Below are positions 48,464 through 56,200 of a DNA stretch of 64,000 nt, in pieces. Below the pieces are notes generated by a model. That model worked only from the letters and a program-made list of their open reading frames with translations. It was not told the DNA's origin and ran no database searches. The stretch spans positions 210,278 through 274,277 of the forward strand of contig JAFEBV010000027.1 of NCBI GenBank assembly GCA_018242485.1, given 5' to 3'. Positions within the stretch are counted from its first letter, which is position 1, and each line of letters opens with the position of its first letter. The position numbers and the translations under genes are program-made. The stretch comes from Pseudomonadota bacterium. GTDB lineage: Bacteria; Pseudomonadota; Gammaproteobacteria; Xanthomonadales; Xanthomonadaceae.

Positions 48464-49642
48464 TCAAATCAGCAACGTCGCCAAGCCGAGAAAGAAGCCC
48501 ATGCTCAGCACATCGGTGATGGTGCTCAGGAAGATGCCCGACGCGGTCGCCGGATCGGCGCCCAGACGCCGCAGCAGCAACGGGATGCCGGCCCCGGCCA
48601 TGCCAGCGAGCGTGCAACTGCCGACCATCGCTACCAAAATCGCAATCGCCAACGGCACTCCCTGCTCGTGGCGTGCGCTGGCCATCCACCAGATCGCCGC
48701 GCCCGCCAGCAAGCCCGACACCAAACCGTTGAGAAAGCCCAGCCAGCCTTCCTTCAGGATCATGCGCCGCGTGCCGCCCCGATGCAGTTCGCCGAGGGTG
48801 ACCCCGCGCAGCACCACCGCCAGCGACTGGTTGCCGAGGTTGCCCACCTGCCCCGACATCACCGGCAAAAAGATCGCCAGCACTACAATCTTGCTGATCG
48901 CATTCTGAAACAACCCGACCACGCCTGCGGAAATCGCCACCGTCAACAAGTTCACCAGCAGCCACGGATGACGGAAGCGGAAGCTGCGCGACCACGGCGT
49001 GGCCAGCCGCTCTTCCTTTTCCACACCGACCATGGCGCCGGCCTGCGCGGAGATTTCGAAGGTCTGCTGCTCGAACAACGACGCCCCGCGCACCATGCCC
49101 AGCAGGCGCCCGCCGGGCGCGCACACCGGATAGATCGGAAAGTGCCGCGTCACCACTTCGTGCATCGCATCGACGAGTTTCATCTCCGGGGTGAGGAAGA
49201 ACGGCTCGCGAACCATCACCTCCGACAACGTCTGCTTGCGATCGGCGAACACCAGCTCGCGGAACGCCACCACCCCGAGCAACGTGTTCTGGCCATCGAC
49301 CACGAACACGTAGACCACCAGTCGCTGCTTGACCACCTCGCGCAACGCCTCGACCACCTCGCCGACGCTGGCGGTGGGGGCGAAGATCGCCGGTGCCGAT
49401 TCGAGCAGGCGGCCGACCGTGCCTTCCGGGTAGGCATAACCCAGCAGCAGATCGTGTTGCAGATCGGCGCGCTCGATCGCCTCGCGGCGGGCGGCGTCGA
49501 AATGCGCCAGCACCTTGTGCGCCTGCGTCAGCGGCAGCTTCTGCAGCACCTGCGCGATGTGCGCATCGCTGGCTTCGCGCAACTGCGCGGCGAGGCTGCG
49601 ACTGTCGAGTTCGCGCAGGTCGGGTTCTGCGGGCGGCCGCAT
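48464..49642 (-). CDS. mgtE: Magnesium transporter MgtE
   Basis: 392 residues from ATG 49642 (GGAG upstream). A short MgtE N domain (about 1-95), a CBS pair (about 100-215, VVDGQNTLLGVVAFREL) and five TM helices with the pore signatures FLPVMSGQVGNLGNQSL and TITDVLSMGFFLGLATL. A channel-like Mg2+ importer gated by cytosolic Mg2+ through the CBS domains. It is shorter than the 450-residue norm, mainly in the N domain. Confidence 0.92.
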   Translation of the reverse strand: MRPPAEPDLRELDSRSLAAQLREASDAHIAQVLQKLPLTQAHKVLAHFDAARREAIERADLQHDLLLGYAYPEGTVGRLLESAPAIFAPTASVGEVVEALREVVKQRLVVYVFVVDGQNTLLGVVAFRELVFADRKQTLSEVMVREPFFLTPEMKLVDAMHEVVTRHFPIYPVCAPGGRLLGMVRGASLFEQQTFEISAQAGAMVGVEKEERLATPWSRSFRFRHPWLLVNLLTVAISAGVVGLFQNAISKIVVLAIFLPVMSGQVGNLGNQSLAVVLRGVTLGELHRGGTRRMILKEGWLGFLNGLVSGLLAGAAIWWMASARHEQGVPLAIAILVAMVGSCTLAGMAGAGIPLLLRRLGADPATASGIFLSTITDVLSMGFFLGLATLLI

Positions 49643-49862
49643 CGAGGACTCCGGTGGAGGCGCCACGATAGCGCACTGCGCCCGCGCGGGAAACGCACGC
49701 GCAAGGCCCGCATCCACATACAAGTTCAAGCCCGCAGGTCAGCAATCAACGCGAGCCTGTCGTGATCGAAGGCGTCGATACTTGCCCCGAAGATGCCGCG
49801 GCCCCACAGCAATGGACGCGATGCACAAACGCACCGAGTTCCGTGTCGTACGACGTATCCGC

Positions 49863-50300
49863 TCAACGACGCCAGACGTGCCCGTGGCCGTACCAAGGCC
49901 CGCCGCGATACCAACGATGGCCACCGCTGTAGTAATAGCTCACGCCGATCGACGGGCCGTAATAGCCGCCGTAATAGGCCGGATACGCCGGGGCGCAGTG
50001 GTAGTAGCCGTAGTCGTCGTAGTAGCACGAGCGCGGCGGGTAGTACGCGGGCACGCTGTAATAGACCGGGCCGCCGTAGTAATAGCCGCCGCCATACCAG
50101 GGCGAGCCGACTCCCACCGAGACGCTGTAGCCGGAGCGATGCCAACCGCCGCCCCAGCCGCCACCGTGGTAGTAGCCGCCGTGACCGTAGCCGCCGCCAT
50201 AGCCGCCATGGAAATTTCCGCGGGCCAGCGCGGGTTGGGACAGCGCGAAGACACCAGCCATGCCGATGGCCAGAACCGCAAGTCGCGAGGCGATGTTCAT
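49863..50300 (-). CDS. Small secreted Gly/Tyr/His-rich protein
   Basis: 145 residues from ATG 50300, supported by GGAGGG 5 nt upstream. Signal peptide about 1-25 (SQPALA cleavage). The mature part is dominated by Gly, Tyr and His in short repeats (GGYGGGYGHGGYYHGGG, YYYGGPVYY) with one Cys pair (SCYYDDYGYYHC). No enzyme motif. Similar low-complexity Gly/Tyr proteins are widespread in the envelope of this group with unknown role; metal binding or a structural function is possible. Confidence 0.8.
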   Translation of the reverse strand: MNIASRLAVLAIGMAGVFALSQPALARGNFHGGYGGGYGHGGYYHGGGWGGGWHRSGYSVSVGVGSPWYGGGYYYGGPVYYSVPAYYPPRSCYYDDYGYYHCAPAYPAYYGGYYGPSIGVSYYYSGGHRWYRGGPWYGHGHVWRR

Positions 50301-50555
50301 GGAACCCTCCTGCACGGAATGATGGTGGCCGGGCATCCATGCCGAAGGTGCATGGACGCCATCGTGGGCGCGTGGGCATGAATGCCGTCTTAGTGGCGCG
50401 GCGGGTTTCCTGAACGGATTGGCGATCGGTCAGCGAAATGAATGGCAGAGCTGCAGGGACATCTGGCGCAATGGCGCATATCGCAATGACCCGGATCCAG
50501 GTCATCAAGCCGAGGCCGAACAGGACGCGGCGCGCCTTGCTGGGCGCGCGAACAG

Positions 50556-50577
50556 CAAAAACCGCGCCGTAGCGCGG
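50556..50577 (-). terminator. Displaced copy of the tRNA-Thr terminator
   Basis: CCGCGC-TACG-GCGCGG stem followed by a T-run on the minus strand. It is a near-identical copy of the terminator right after tRNA-Thr at 53640-53662, left behind at the far end of the integrated island. Confidence 0.8.
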
Positions 50578-50620
50578 TTCTAGGGGGCTTACGGGGTACT
50601 GCGGTGGAAACAGGCACGAA
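50557..50620. repeat. Left attachment-type repeat of the tRNA-Thr island
   Basis: The 48 bp at 50557-50604 match 53642-53689 at 43 of 48 positions (terminator stem, TCTAGGGG, GGGGTACTGCGG). They are followed by GGAAACAGG, which also occurs in the T-arm of the tRNA gene (53707-53715). This is what remains of the displaced tRNA 3' end and trailer after island integration. Confidence 0.75.
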
Positions 50621-51074
50621 ACATCAGCCGCAAGCCATTGATGTCATTGTGCGTGCGCAGCCAGCTGGTCAACAGCGCGCGCTCGATGGCGACAACAGGA
50701 AGCGTGCTCGCACGGGGACGAGCCTGTTCCTTCGGCATCGTCGCCTGTACCGCCAGCGCCGTGTCGCGCAGCGTGGCGAGCGGTTCGCACAGGACGTGCG
50801 CCACCATACCGCCCACGTCATCCGCTGGCCGCCTACGCCAATAGCCTTCCTCGATATCCGCGTGCGCGGCGGCATGCGCTGGGTCGCCTTGTGCTTCTAT
50901 CGCGCACAACAGGGCATTCAGTTCGCCGGTATGATCGGCGACTGCGCGCAGCAGCAGGCACCAGCGCGCGCCGGATATGGGGCAGTGCGTAGCGCAGCTC
51001 TTCGACCTGTTCGGGGGCGCAAGCCCCAACGCGAGCAAGTCGCGGCGATGCGCCTTCGTGAAGGACAGTTCCAT
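50589..51074 (-). CDS. Unknown island gene, possible frame disruption
   Basis: 161 residues from ATG 51074 with GGAGG 8 nt upstream. Not recognised. Residues 1-20 (MELSFTKAHRRDLLALGLAP) and from about 40 on (LLLRAVADHTGELNALL and beyond) read like real protein. The piece between reads better in the next frame (PEQVEELRYALPHIRRAL), suggesting two compensating indels near a CCCCC run, or a sequencing error. The last codons and stop fall in the left att repeat, so the C-terminus was created by integration. All island genes share this strand. Confidence 0.55.
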   Translation of the reverse strand: MELSFTKAHRRDLLALGLAPPNRSKSCATHCPISGARWCLLLRAVADHTGELNALLCAIEAQGDPAHAAAHADIEEGYWRRRPADDVGGMVAHVLCEPLATLRDTALAVQATMPKEQARPRASTLPVVAIERALLTSWLRTHNDINGLRLMFRACFHRSTP

Positions 51075-51169
51075 CCACGCATCCTCCGGCGCCCCCCCAA
51101 AGAGACGCCACGGCAACGGATGGAGGAAACCCGCGTTCGGCTGGCCGGCCTAGCCGTGGCGATGTGGTG

Positions 51170-51562
51170 TTACGTCACGGCCTCCGCATGCAGGTCCAGC
51201 TTGGCCGCCTTGCGCCGCAACGCCTTGTCGAAGGTCAGGAACGTGCTGCCGTTCGCCTGTGCAAGATGCAGCGCATCGGCGAAATCCAACCCGGCCCGGT
51301 GATGCGACACGGCAACGCGGATGGTGTCTGCATCCTCCAGCACGATGCGCCCGTTGGCATCCATCCATTCCACGAAAGCAACGAACTGCGCGGGCGAGTA
51401 GCCATAAACCGAACGCAGCACCCACTCGGTTTCGAGAATCACGGTCGGGAACACGCGCCAAGGTTGTGCTGCCAGCGAACCGATGGCGGCACGGTGTTCG
51501 GCTGCATGGTCGCCGGTCGCCAACCGAACCAGCACGTTCGTGTCAACGGCGGCGGGTTTCAT
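51170..51562 (-). CDS. vapC: VapC-type PIN-domain toxin
   Basis: 130 residues. PIN acidic residues: Asp in AAVDTNVLVRLATGD, Glu in ILETEWVLRS and Asp in GLDFADALHLAQA, with FLTFDKAL completing the site. A Mg2+-dependent endoribonuclease expected to cut tRNA or rRNA when its antitoxin is lost. The start overlaps vapB by 20 bp. Cargo of the tRNA-Thr island. Confidence 0.93.
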   Translation of the reverse strand: MKPAAVDTNVLVRLATGDHAAEHRAAIGSLAAQPWRVFPTVILETEWVLRSVYGYSPAQFVAFVEWMDANGRIVLEDADTIRVAVSHHRAGLDFADALHLAQANGSTFLTFDKALRRKAAKLDLHAEAVT

Positions 51563-51803
51563 GCGACATATCCACGGGGCGGGACAATTCGACGGCGGTC
51601 AGTGCCACACCTGCCGGATTCAACGGTGCCCATTCCGGCGCGCCCTCGGGGTGCAGCACGATGTTCCCGCCATCCACGGTGACGCGCAGGCGATTGCCAG
51701 CCTTCAACCGTAGCGCGCCGCGCACGCTGGCGGGGATGACAAGCTGCCCCTTGGTGGACAGGGTGACGGTTTCCATGGCGCGCATTCCCGACTCGTAAGA
51801 CAT
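51543..51803 (-). CDS. vapB: AbrB-family VapB antitoxin
   Basis: 86 residues. The swapped-hairpin AbrB/SpoVT domain is clear in METVTLSTKGQLVIPASVRG, preceded by a short lead; METV may be the true start (ATG 51776) instead of 51803. The C-terminal tail binds the PIN toxin. Overlaps vapC by 20 bp. It should repress its own operon by DNA binding. Confidence 0.9.
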   Translation of the reverse strand: MSYESGMRAMETVTLSTKGQLVIPASVRGALRLKAGNRLRVTVDGGNIVLHPEGAPEWAPLNPAGVALTAVELSRPVDMSHETRRR

Positions 51804-51865
51804 ACCGCGATCCTACGGCTTACCCTGAGGGATGGCAAGGGAACCCGGAGTAACCCGGAGGGTGT

Positions 51866-53074
51866 TCAATTCGTCTTGCGCTTGATCGGCACCACGTTGG
51901 AGCCGGTGCGCAGCACGTCCAGATAGTCGGCCCATGCCTGCATCATCTTCGTGCGCTCGGCCATGTACTGCGCGCGGTTGTACGCGGCGCGGACGGCATT
52001 GCGCTCGGCATGCGCCAGTTGGCGCTCGATCACGTCCGGCGGCCAGCCCAGTTCATTCAGGCGCGAGGATGCCATCGCCCTGAACCCGTGGCCGCTCATC
52101 GTGTCCTTGTCGAAGCCGATGCGGCGCAGGGCGGCATTCACGGCAGCCTCGGACATGCTGCGGCTGGCGCTGCGCTCGCCGGGGAAAACGTAGGAGCTGC
52201 GCGCGGTGAAGGGGTGCAGTTCGCGCAGGATCGCCACGGCTTGCGAGCACAACGGCACGACGTGCTCCTCGCGCATCTTCATCTTGCCGGCGGGGATGCG
52301 CCATACAGCCGCGTCCAAGTCGATTTCCTTCCACTCGGCCTTGCGCAGTTCGCCCGGACGCACGAACAGCAGCGGCGCGAGCTTCAGGGCACTGCGCACC
52401 ACGATCCCGCCGGTATAGGTTTCGATCGCGCGCAGCAGTTCGCCCACCTTGGCCGGGTCGGTGATGGCGGCGCGGTGCTGCACCTTGACCGGGGTCAGCG
52501 TGCCGCGCAGTGCGATGGTCGGATCATTGCTCGCGCGTCCGGTGGCGATGGCGTAGCGGAATACCTGCGCGCAACGCTGCTTCGTCCGGTGCGCGGTTTC
52601 GTGCGCGCCGCGTTCTTCGATCCGGCGCAGCAGCTTGAGCATTTCCGGCGCGTCGATTCGCTCGACAGGTCGATTGCCGATCCACGGGAACACCAGATCG
52701 TCGAACGTCCAGCGTGCTTTCTCCAACGTGGCCGGTGCCATGCGCGGGGCTTGCTTCGTCAACCATTCTTCGGCGATGGCGGCGAACGTATCGGCGGCGG
52801 CGACTTTCTCGGCCTGCCGCTTTGCGCCGGGGTCGATGCCGTCGGCCAGCAGGGTGCGCGCCTCCTCGCGGCGCTCGCGGGCCTGCTTGAGGCTCACGTC
52901 GGGATAGGTTCCAAGGCTCAGGGTGTTGCGCTTGCCAGACTCCGGGCGGCGATAGTCGAAGCGCCACCAGCGCGCGCCGTCGGGATTCACCAGCAGATAC
53001 ATGCCGCGCTCGTCGGTCAGCTTGTAGGGCTTGTCCTTGGGCTTGGCATTCTGGACGGCGGAAGGTGTCAGCAT
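51866..53074 (-). CDS. P4-type tyrosine integrase
   Basis: 402 residues. N-terminal Arm-binding domain (DUF4102) from MLTPSAVQNAKPKDKPYKL to about 90, SAM-like core-binding domain, then the catalytic domain with Arg in LLFVRPGELRKAEW, HGFR, and the terminal AYNRAQY containing the Tyr nucleophile. AGGAGG 7 nt before ATG 53074 overlaps the stop of the upstream gene, so the two are coupled. It catalyses integration and excision at the tRNA-Thr 3' end. Appears intact. Confidence 0.95.
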   Translation of the reverse strand: MLTPSAVQNAKPKDKPYKLTDERGMYLLVNPDGARWWRFDYRRPESGKRNTLSLGTYPDVSLKQARERREEARTLLADGIDPGAKRQAEKVAAADTFAAIAEEWLTKQAPRMAPATLEKARWTFDDLVFPWIGNRPVERIDAPEMLKLLRRIEERGAHETAHRTKQRCAQVFRYAIATGRASNDPTIALRGTLTPVKVQHRAAITDPAKVGELLRAIETYTGGIVVRSALKLAPLLFVRPGELRKAEWKEIDLDAAVWRIPAGKMKMREEHVVPLCSQAVAILRELHPFTARSSYVFPGERSASRSMSEAAVNAALRRIGFDKDTMSGHGFRAMASSRLNELGWPPDVIERQLAHAERNAVRAAYNRAQYMAERTKMMQAWADYLDVLRTGSNVVPIKRKTN

Positions 53075-53083
53075 GGGAGCCTC

Positions 53084-53551
53084 CTAGACGGGAGTCGCCA
53101 ACAGGGCGGCGCGGATGGCGTCGGTTTGATGCGGAGTCAGGCACAGGGTGTTGCCGCGTACGGTCACCGATAGCGCACCATCCGTCGCTATGGCGAACGA
53201 AAACAGGTAGCGCGCCCGAGTCTCGGCATGCTGGGCTGCGGCGGCGGTTTTCTCAGTCATGCGCTTCACGCCCGGAACAATCCCATGGGCTACCAGCGTG
53301 CGGGCTTCCTCGCGTCGCTCGCGTGCCTGCTTCAGCGACACGTCCGGGAAGGTGCCCAACGACAGCAGATTCTCCTTCTTCGACTCGGGGCGGCGATATT
53401 TCCAGCGCCACCAGCGCGATCCGTTCGGGTTGACTAGCAAGAACAGGCCGCGCTCGTCGGCGAGCTTGTAGGGCCTGTCCTTCGGTTTGGCATTCCGGAC
53501 GGCGGACGGGGTCAGCGGAGCAATACGCTTGGGCACCGACGGTAACCTCAT
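53084..53551 (-). CDS. Stand-alone integrase Arm-domain (DUF4102) protein
   Basis: 155 residues from ATG 53551. Residues about 13-100 are roughly 75-80% identical by eye to the N-terminus of the adjacent integrase (LTPSAVRNAKPKDRPYKL, then LLSLGTFPDVSLKQARERRE). From about 105 the sequence is different (ARYLFSFAIATDGALSV, then LTPHQTDAIRAALLATPV). No core-binding or catalytic domain. Either a decayed older integrase with a foreign 3' end, or a functional Arm-site-binding accessory/regulator. It ends 9 bp before the integrase and supplies its Shine-Dalgarno. Confidence 0.7.
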   Translation of the reverse strand: MRLPSVPKRIAPLTPSAVRNAKPKDRPYKLADERGLFLLVNPNGSRWWRWKYRRPESKKENLLSLGTFPDVSLKQARERREEARTLVAHGIVPGVKRMTEKTAAAAQHAETRARYLFSFAIATDGALSVTVRGNTLCLTPHQTDAIRAALLATPV

Positions 53552-53639
53552 CTGACGGTAGGCGGGCTACCGTAGAACCTACCGTAAGACTTGCGGGAAC
53601 TCAAGAACGGTTCCGGGAGCTTGCAGGACGTGCCGGCAA

Positions 53640-53662
53640 CAAAAAACCGCGCCGTAGCGCGG
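53640..53662 (-). terminator. Terminator of tRNA-Thr
   Basis: Minus strand: CCGCGC-TACG-GCGCGG stem then TTTTTT, 37 nt past the CCA end. A divergent copy sits at 50556-50577. Confidence 0.85.
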
Positions 53663-53689
53663 CTCTAGGGGTGTCGCGGGGTACTGCGG
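53642..53689. repeat. Right attachment-type repeat of the tRNA-Thr island
   Basis: Partner of 50557-50604 (43 of 48 bases identical). Abuts the tRNA 3' end; presumably brought in by, or conserved through, integration. Confidence 0.75.
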
Positions 53690-53699
53690 GAACCCTCTT

Positions 53700-53775
53700 T
53701 GGTGCCGGAAACAGGAGTCGAACCTGCGACCTACGCATTACGAATGCGCCGCTCTACCAACTGAGCTATTCCGGC
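53700..53775 (-). tRNA. tRNA-Thr (CGT)
   Basis: 76-nt cloverleaf on the minus strand. Acceptor GCCGGAA pairs with TTCCGGC, D-arm GCTCAGTTGGTAGAGC, anticodon stem GCGCA/TGCGT with loop TTCGTAA (anticodon CGT, reads ACG), T-arm with GTTCGACTC, discriminator A and encoded CCA. It is the integration site of the island to its left. Confidence 0.95.
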
Positions 53776-53828
53776 GTGGGAGGCCCGCGAACGCGGGGCG
53801 CAAAGTGTAGGCGCGGCGCCGGCGGCGG

Positions 53829-54788
53829 TCAATCGACGAAGCCGACCCGCAACTCCTTCGGCAGGGCGAAGACCATGTCTTCCGGCTCGCCGCGCAGGCT
53901 CTCGACGTGGCCCGCGCCCAGTTCGCGCAGGCGCGCCTGCACGCCTTCGACCAGCACCTCGGGCGCCGATGCGCCGGCGGTGACGCCGATGCGGCGCTTG
54001 CCATGCAGCCAAGCCGGATCGATGTGCTGCGCGCCGTCGATCAGGTGCGCCTCCACGCCGTGCTTTTCCGCCAGCTCGCGCAGGCGGTTGGAGTTGGAAC
54101 TGTTGACCGAGCCGACCACCAGCACGAGGTCGCACTGTTGCGCCAGCGTGCGCACCGCGTCCTGGCGGTTCTGGGTCGCGTAGCAGATGTCGTCCTTGCG
54201 CGGCCCGACGATGGCCGGGTACTTCGCCCGCAACGCGGCAACAATCGTGCGCGTGTCGTCCACCGACAGCGTGGTCTGGGTGGTGTAGGCGACGTTGTCA
54301 TGCTGGGCGATCCGCAGGCGTTCCACGTCTTCCACGTTTTCGACCAGATGGATCGCGCCGCTGCCCGCCGTGGCCTGCCACTGCCCCATCGTGCCCTCGA
54401 CCTCGGGATGCCCGGCGTGGCCGATCAGCACCAGATCGCGGCCGGCGCGGCATTGGCGCGCGACCTCCATGTGCACCTTGGTCACCAATGGACAGGTCGC
54501 ATCGAACACCTTCAAGCCACGGCGATCGGCTTCGTGGCGCACGGCTTGCGAAACGCCATGCGCGGAGAAGATCACGGTGGCGCCATCAGGCACCTCGTCG
54601 AGTTCCTCGACGAAGATTGCGCCGCGCGATTTCAGGTCGTCCACCACGAAGCGGTTGTGCACGACTTCGTGGCGCACATAGATCGGCGCGCCGAGGGTTT
54701 CCAACGCGCGCTTGACGATCTCGATGGCGCGGTCGACGCCGGCGCAGAAGCCGCGGGGGTTGGCAAGGATCACATCCATGGCGCGCAT
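53829..54788 (-). CDS. ispH: 4-hydroxy-3-methylbut-2-enyl diphosphate reductase
   Basis: 319 residues. The three cluster-binding Cys residues are in [26 protein letters not shown] and [14 protein letters not shown], with [13 protein letters not shown] and [10 protein letters not shown] completing the active site. Last step of the MEP pathway, making IPP and DMAPP with an iron-sulphur cluster. The conserved start is ATG 54779 ([10 protein letters not shown]); ATG 54788 has a weak GAGA 5 nt upstream. It follows the cupin gene on the same strand. Confidence 0.96.
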   Translation of the reverse strand: MRAMDVILANPRGFCAGVDRAIEIVKRALETLGAPIYVRHEVVHNRFVVDDLKSRGAIFVEELDEVPDGATVIFSAHGVSQAVRHEADRRGLKVFDATCPLVTKVHMEVARQCRAGRDLVLIGHAGHPEVEGTMGQWQATAGSGAIHLVENVEDVERLRIAQHDNVAYTTQTTLSVDDTRTIVAALRAKYPAIVGPRKDDICYATQNRQDAVRTLAQQCDLVLVVGSVNSSNSNRLRELAEKHGVEAHLIDGAQHIDPAWLHGKRRIGVTAGASAPEVLVEGVQARLRELGAGHVESLRGEPEDMVFALPKELRVGFVD

Positions 54789-54794
54789 TTTATC

Positions 54795-55256
54795 TCAGTA
54801 CGACGTGCCGTCCTTGCGGGTGAACACATAGCGCCCTTGCGCGTCCTTCGCGCAAGCCATGTCCACGTCGGGATAAGCGGCCAGATCGGCGGCATCGCGG
54901 TTGCTGATTTCCAGATACACGGCTGGTCGCGAACTGTGATTGATCAACTGGTGCGCGTCGATATCGCCGGCGCGGAAGCCGGCGACCATGCCCGGCCCGA
55001 GCGCCTGCTCGCCGTCGTCGGTGACCAGCACGACTTCACCTTCGAGCACGTAGATCAGCTCATCCTCGCGGTCGTGCCAGTGCCGCATCGACGATTCGAC
55101 GCCCGGATGCAGCACGGTGAGGTTCACGCCGATATGGGTCAATCCGAAGGCATCGCCGAGCGCACGCTTTTCGCGCGGCAGCACGCGCGCACGGAACGGT
55201 TCCGGGTACAGCGTCGTGCTGCGTGCGGCAACTTCCATCGCCTTGATGGCTTTCAT
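54795..55256 (-). CDS. Cupin domain protein
   Basis: 153 residues from ATG 55256 (AAGGAG 8 nt upstream). Cupin motif 1 is [18 protein letters not shown] and motif 2 lies around [12 protein letters not shown]. Probably metal-binding; substrate unknown. The start overlaps the lspA stop by ATGA and ispH begins 7 bp downstream, so it sits inside the lspA-ispH transcript. Confidence 0.9.
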   Translation of the reverse strand: MKAIKAMEVAARSTTLYPEPFRARVLPREKRALGDAFGLTHIGVNLTVLHPGVESSMRHWHDREDELIYVLEGEVVLVTDDGEQALGPGMVAGFRAGDIDAHQLINHSSRPAVYLEISNRDAADLAAYPDVDMACAKDAQGRYVFTRKDGTSY

Positions 55257-55747
55257 GCCGATTTCTCCTTGTCCTTGCCATGCGCACCGAACAGCAACAG
55301 CGCGATCGCGCCGGCGACGATCGCCGAGTCGGCGACGTTGAAGGTCGGCCAGTAATGGTCGCGCCAGTACCACTGGATGAAATCGACGACGTGGCCGATG
55401 CGGATGCGGTCGATCAGGTTGCCCAGCGCGCCGCCGATCACCAGCGCGAACGGCAACGCCGTGCGCCAGTCGCCGCGCGGCGTGCGCGCCAGCCAGAACG
55501 CCATGCCCGCGCTCACCGCCACGGCCAAACCGCCGAACAGCCAGCGCTGCCAGCCGGAAGCGTCCCCGAGCATGCTGAAAGCCGCGCCTTCGTTGTAGGC
55601 CAGCATCCAGTTCCAGCAGCCGGAGATGAAGGCCACCGGGCGATGCAGTTCGAGATGGCTCAGCACCAGCCATTTCGTCCACTGGTCGAGGGCGATGATC
55701 GTGACTGACAGCAGCAGCCACGGTAAAGCGTTGGGTTTGGTGGTCAC
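55253..55747 (-). CDS. lspA: Signal peptidase II (prolipoprotein)
   Basis: 164 residues with four TM helices. Catalytic Asp residues in [13 protein letters not shown] and FNVADSAIV, plus the family phrase [12 protein letters not shown]. It cleaves lipoprotein signal peptides in the inner membrane; several lipoproteins are encoded in this window. Separated from ileS by 453 bp of repeats. Confidence 0.96.
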   Translation of the reverse strand: MTTKPNALPWLLLSVTIIALDQWTKWLVLSHLELHRPVAFISGCWNWMLAYNEGAAFSMLGDASGWQRWLFGGLAVAVSAGMAFWLARTPRGDWRTALPFALVIGGALGNLIDRIRIGHVVDFIQWYWRDHYWPTFNVADSAIVAGAIALLLFGAHGKDKEKSA

Positions 55748-55801
55748 GGTTTGCTCACGATCTTTCGTTTCGTCTTGATCGATGTGTTTTCACGATCACT
55801 G

Positions 55802-55887
55802 CCTGTTCTCGATCATTGCCTGTTCAACATCACCGCCTGTTCAACATCACCGCCTGATCACCTTCACTAGCCTGTTCGCCATCGTCG
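55802..55887. repeat. Five tandem 17-18-bp units
   Basis: Units start CCTGTTC or CCTGATC; the second and third (CCTGTTCAACATCACCG) are identical, the others diverged. Confidence 0.8.
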
Positions 55888-55938
55888 CAATGATTCTATT
55901 CACCATCGCCGCAAAGATTCGATGGCTGCCGCTTGTCT

Positions 55939-56038
55939 CCTCCCCCTTCAAGGGGGAGGCTGGGAGGGGGATGGTGTGGCACTTCATTGCGTCAGGGAAA
56001 ACACCATCCCCACCCTGCCCTCCCCTTGAAGGGGAGGG
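55939..56038. repeat. 100-bp double-palindrome repeat, GGGAGGGG family
   Basis: Box CCTCCCCCTTCAAGGGGGAGG, arm GGGATGGTGT, variable centre, arm ACACCATCCCCACCC, box CCCTCCCCTTGAAGGGGAGG. Whole element forms one long imperfect stem. Confidence 0.85.
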
Positions 56039-56200
56039 TCATTCTGTCGATCCATCGTCTCTCTACGCCGGTGCCCCACCTACCTTCCTCTTGAAGGGGA
56101 GGGTCATCCCGTCGGTCGATTGACTCTCTCCGCCGGAACCCACCCTGCCCTCCGATTGAAGAGGAGGGTCATCCTCGCAATCAGACCATTGGCTCATTGA

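Larger units (their letters stand above)
55748..56200. other. Repeat-filled spacer between lspA and ileS
   Basis: No gene. Contains five 17-18-bp tandem units (55802-55887), one complete 100-bp double-palindrome element (55939-56038) and two solo palindromic boxes (about 56083-56104 and 56148-56170). Confidence 0.8.

Noticed and set aside
46698..49745. 1015-codon minus-strand frame overlapping glnE and mgtE
   Set aside because: Runs out of frame with two well-recognised genes on the same strand; no domain content.
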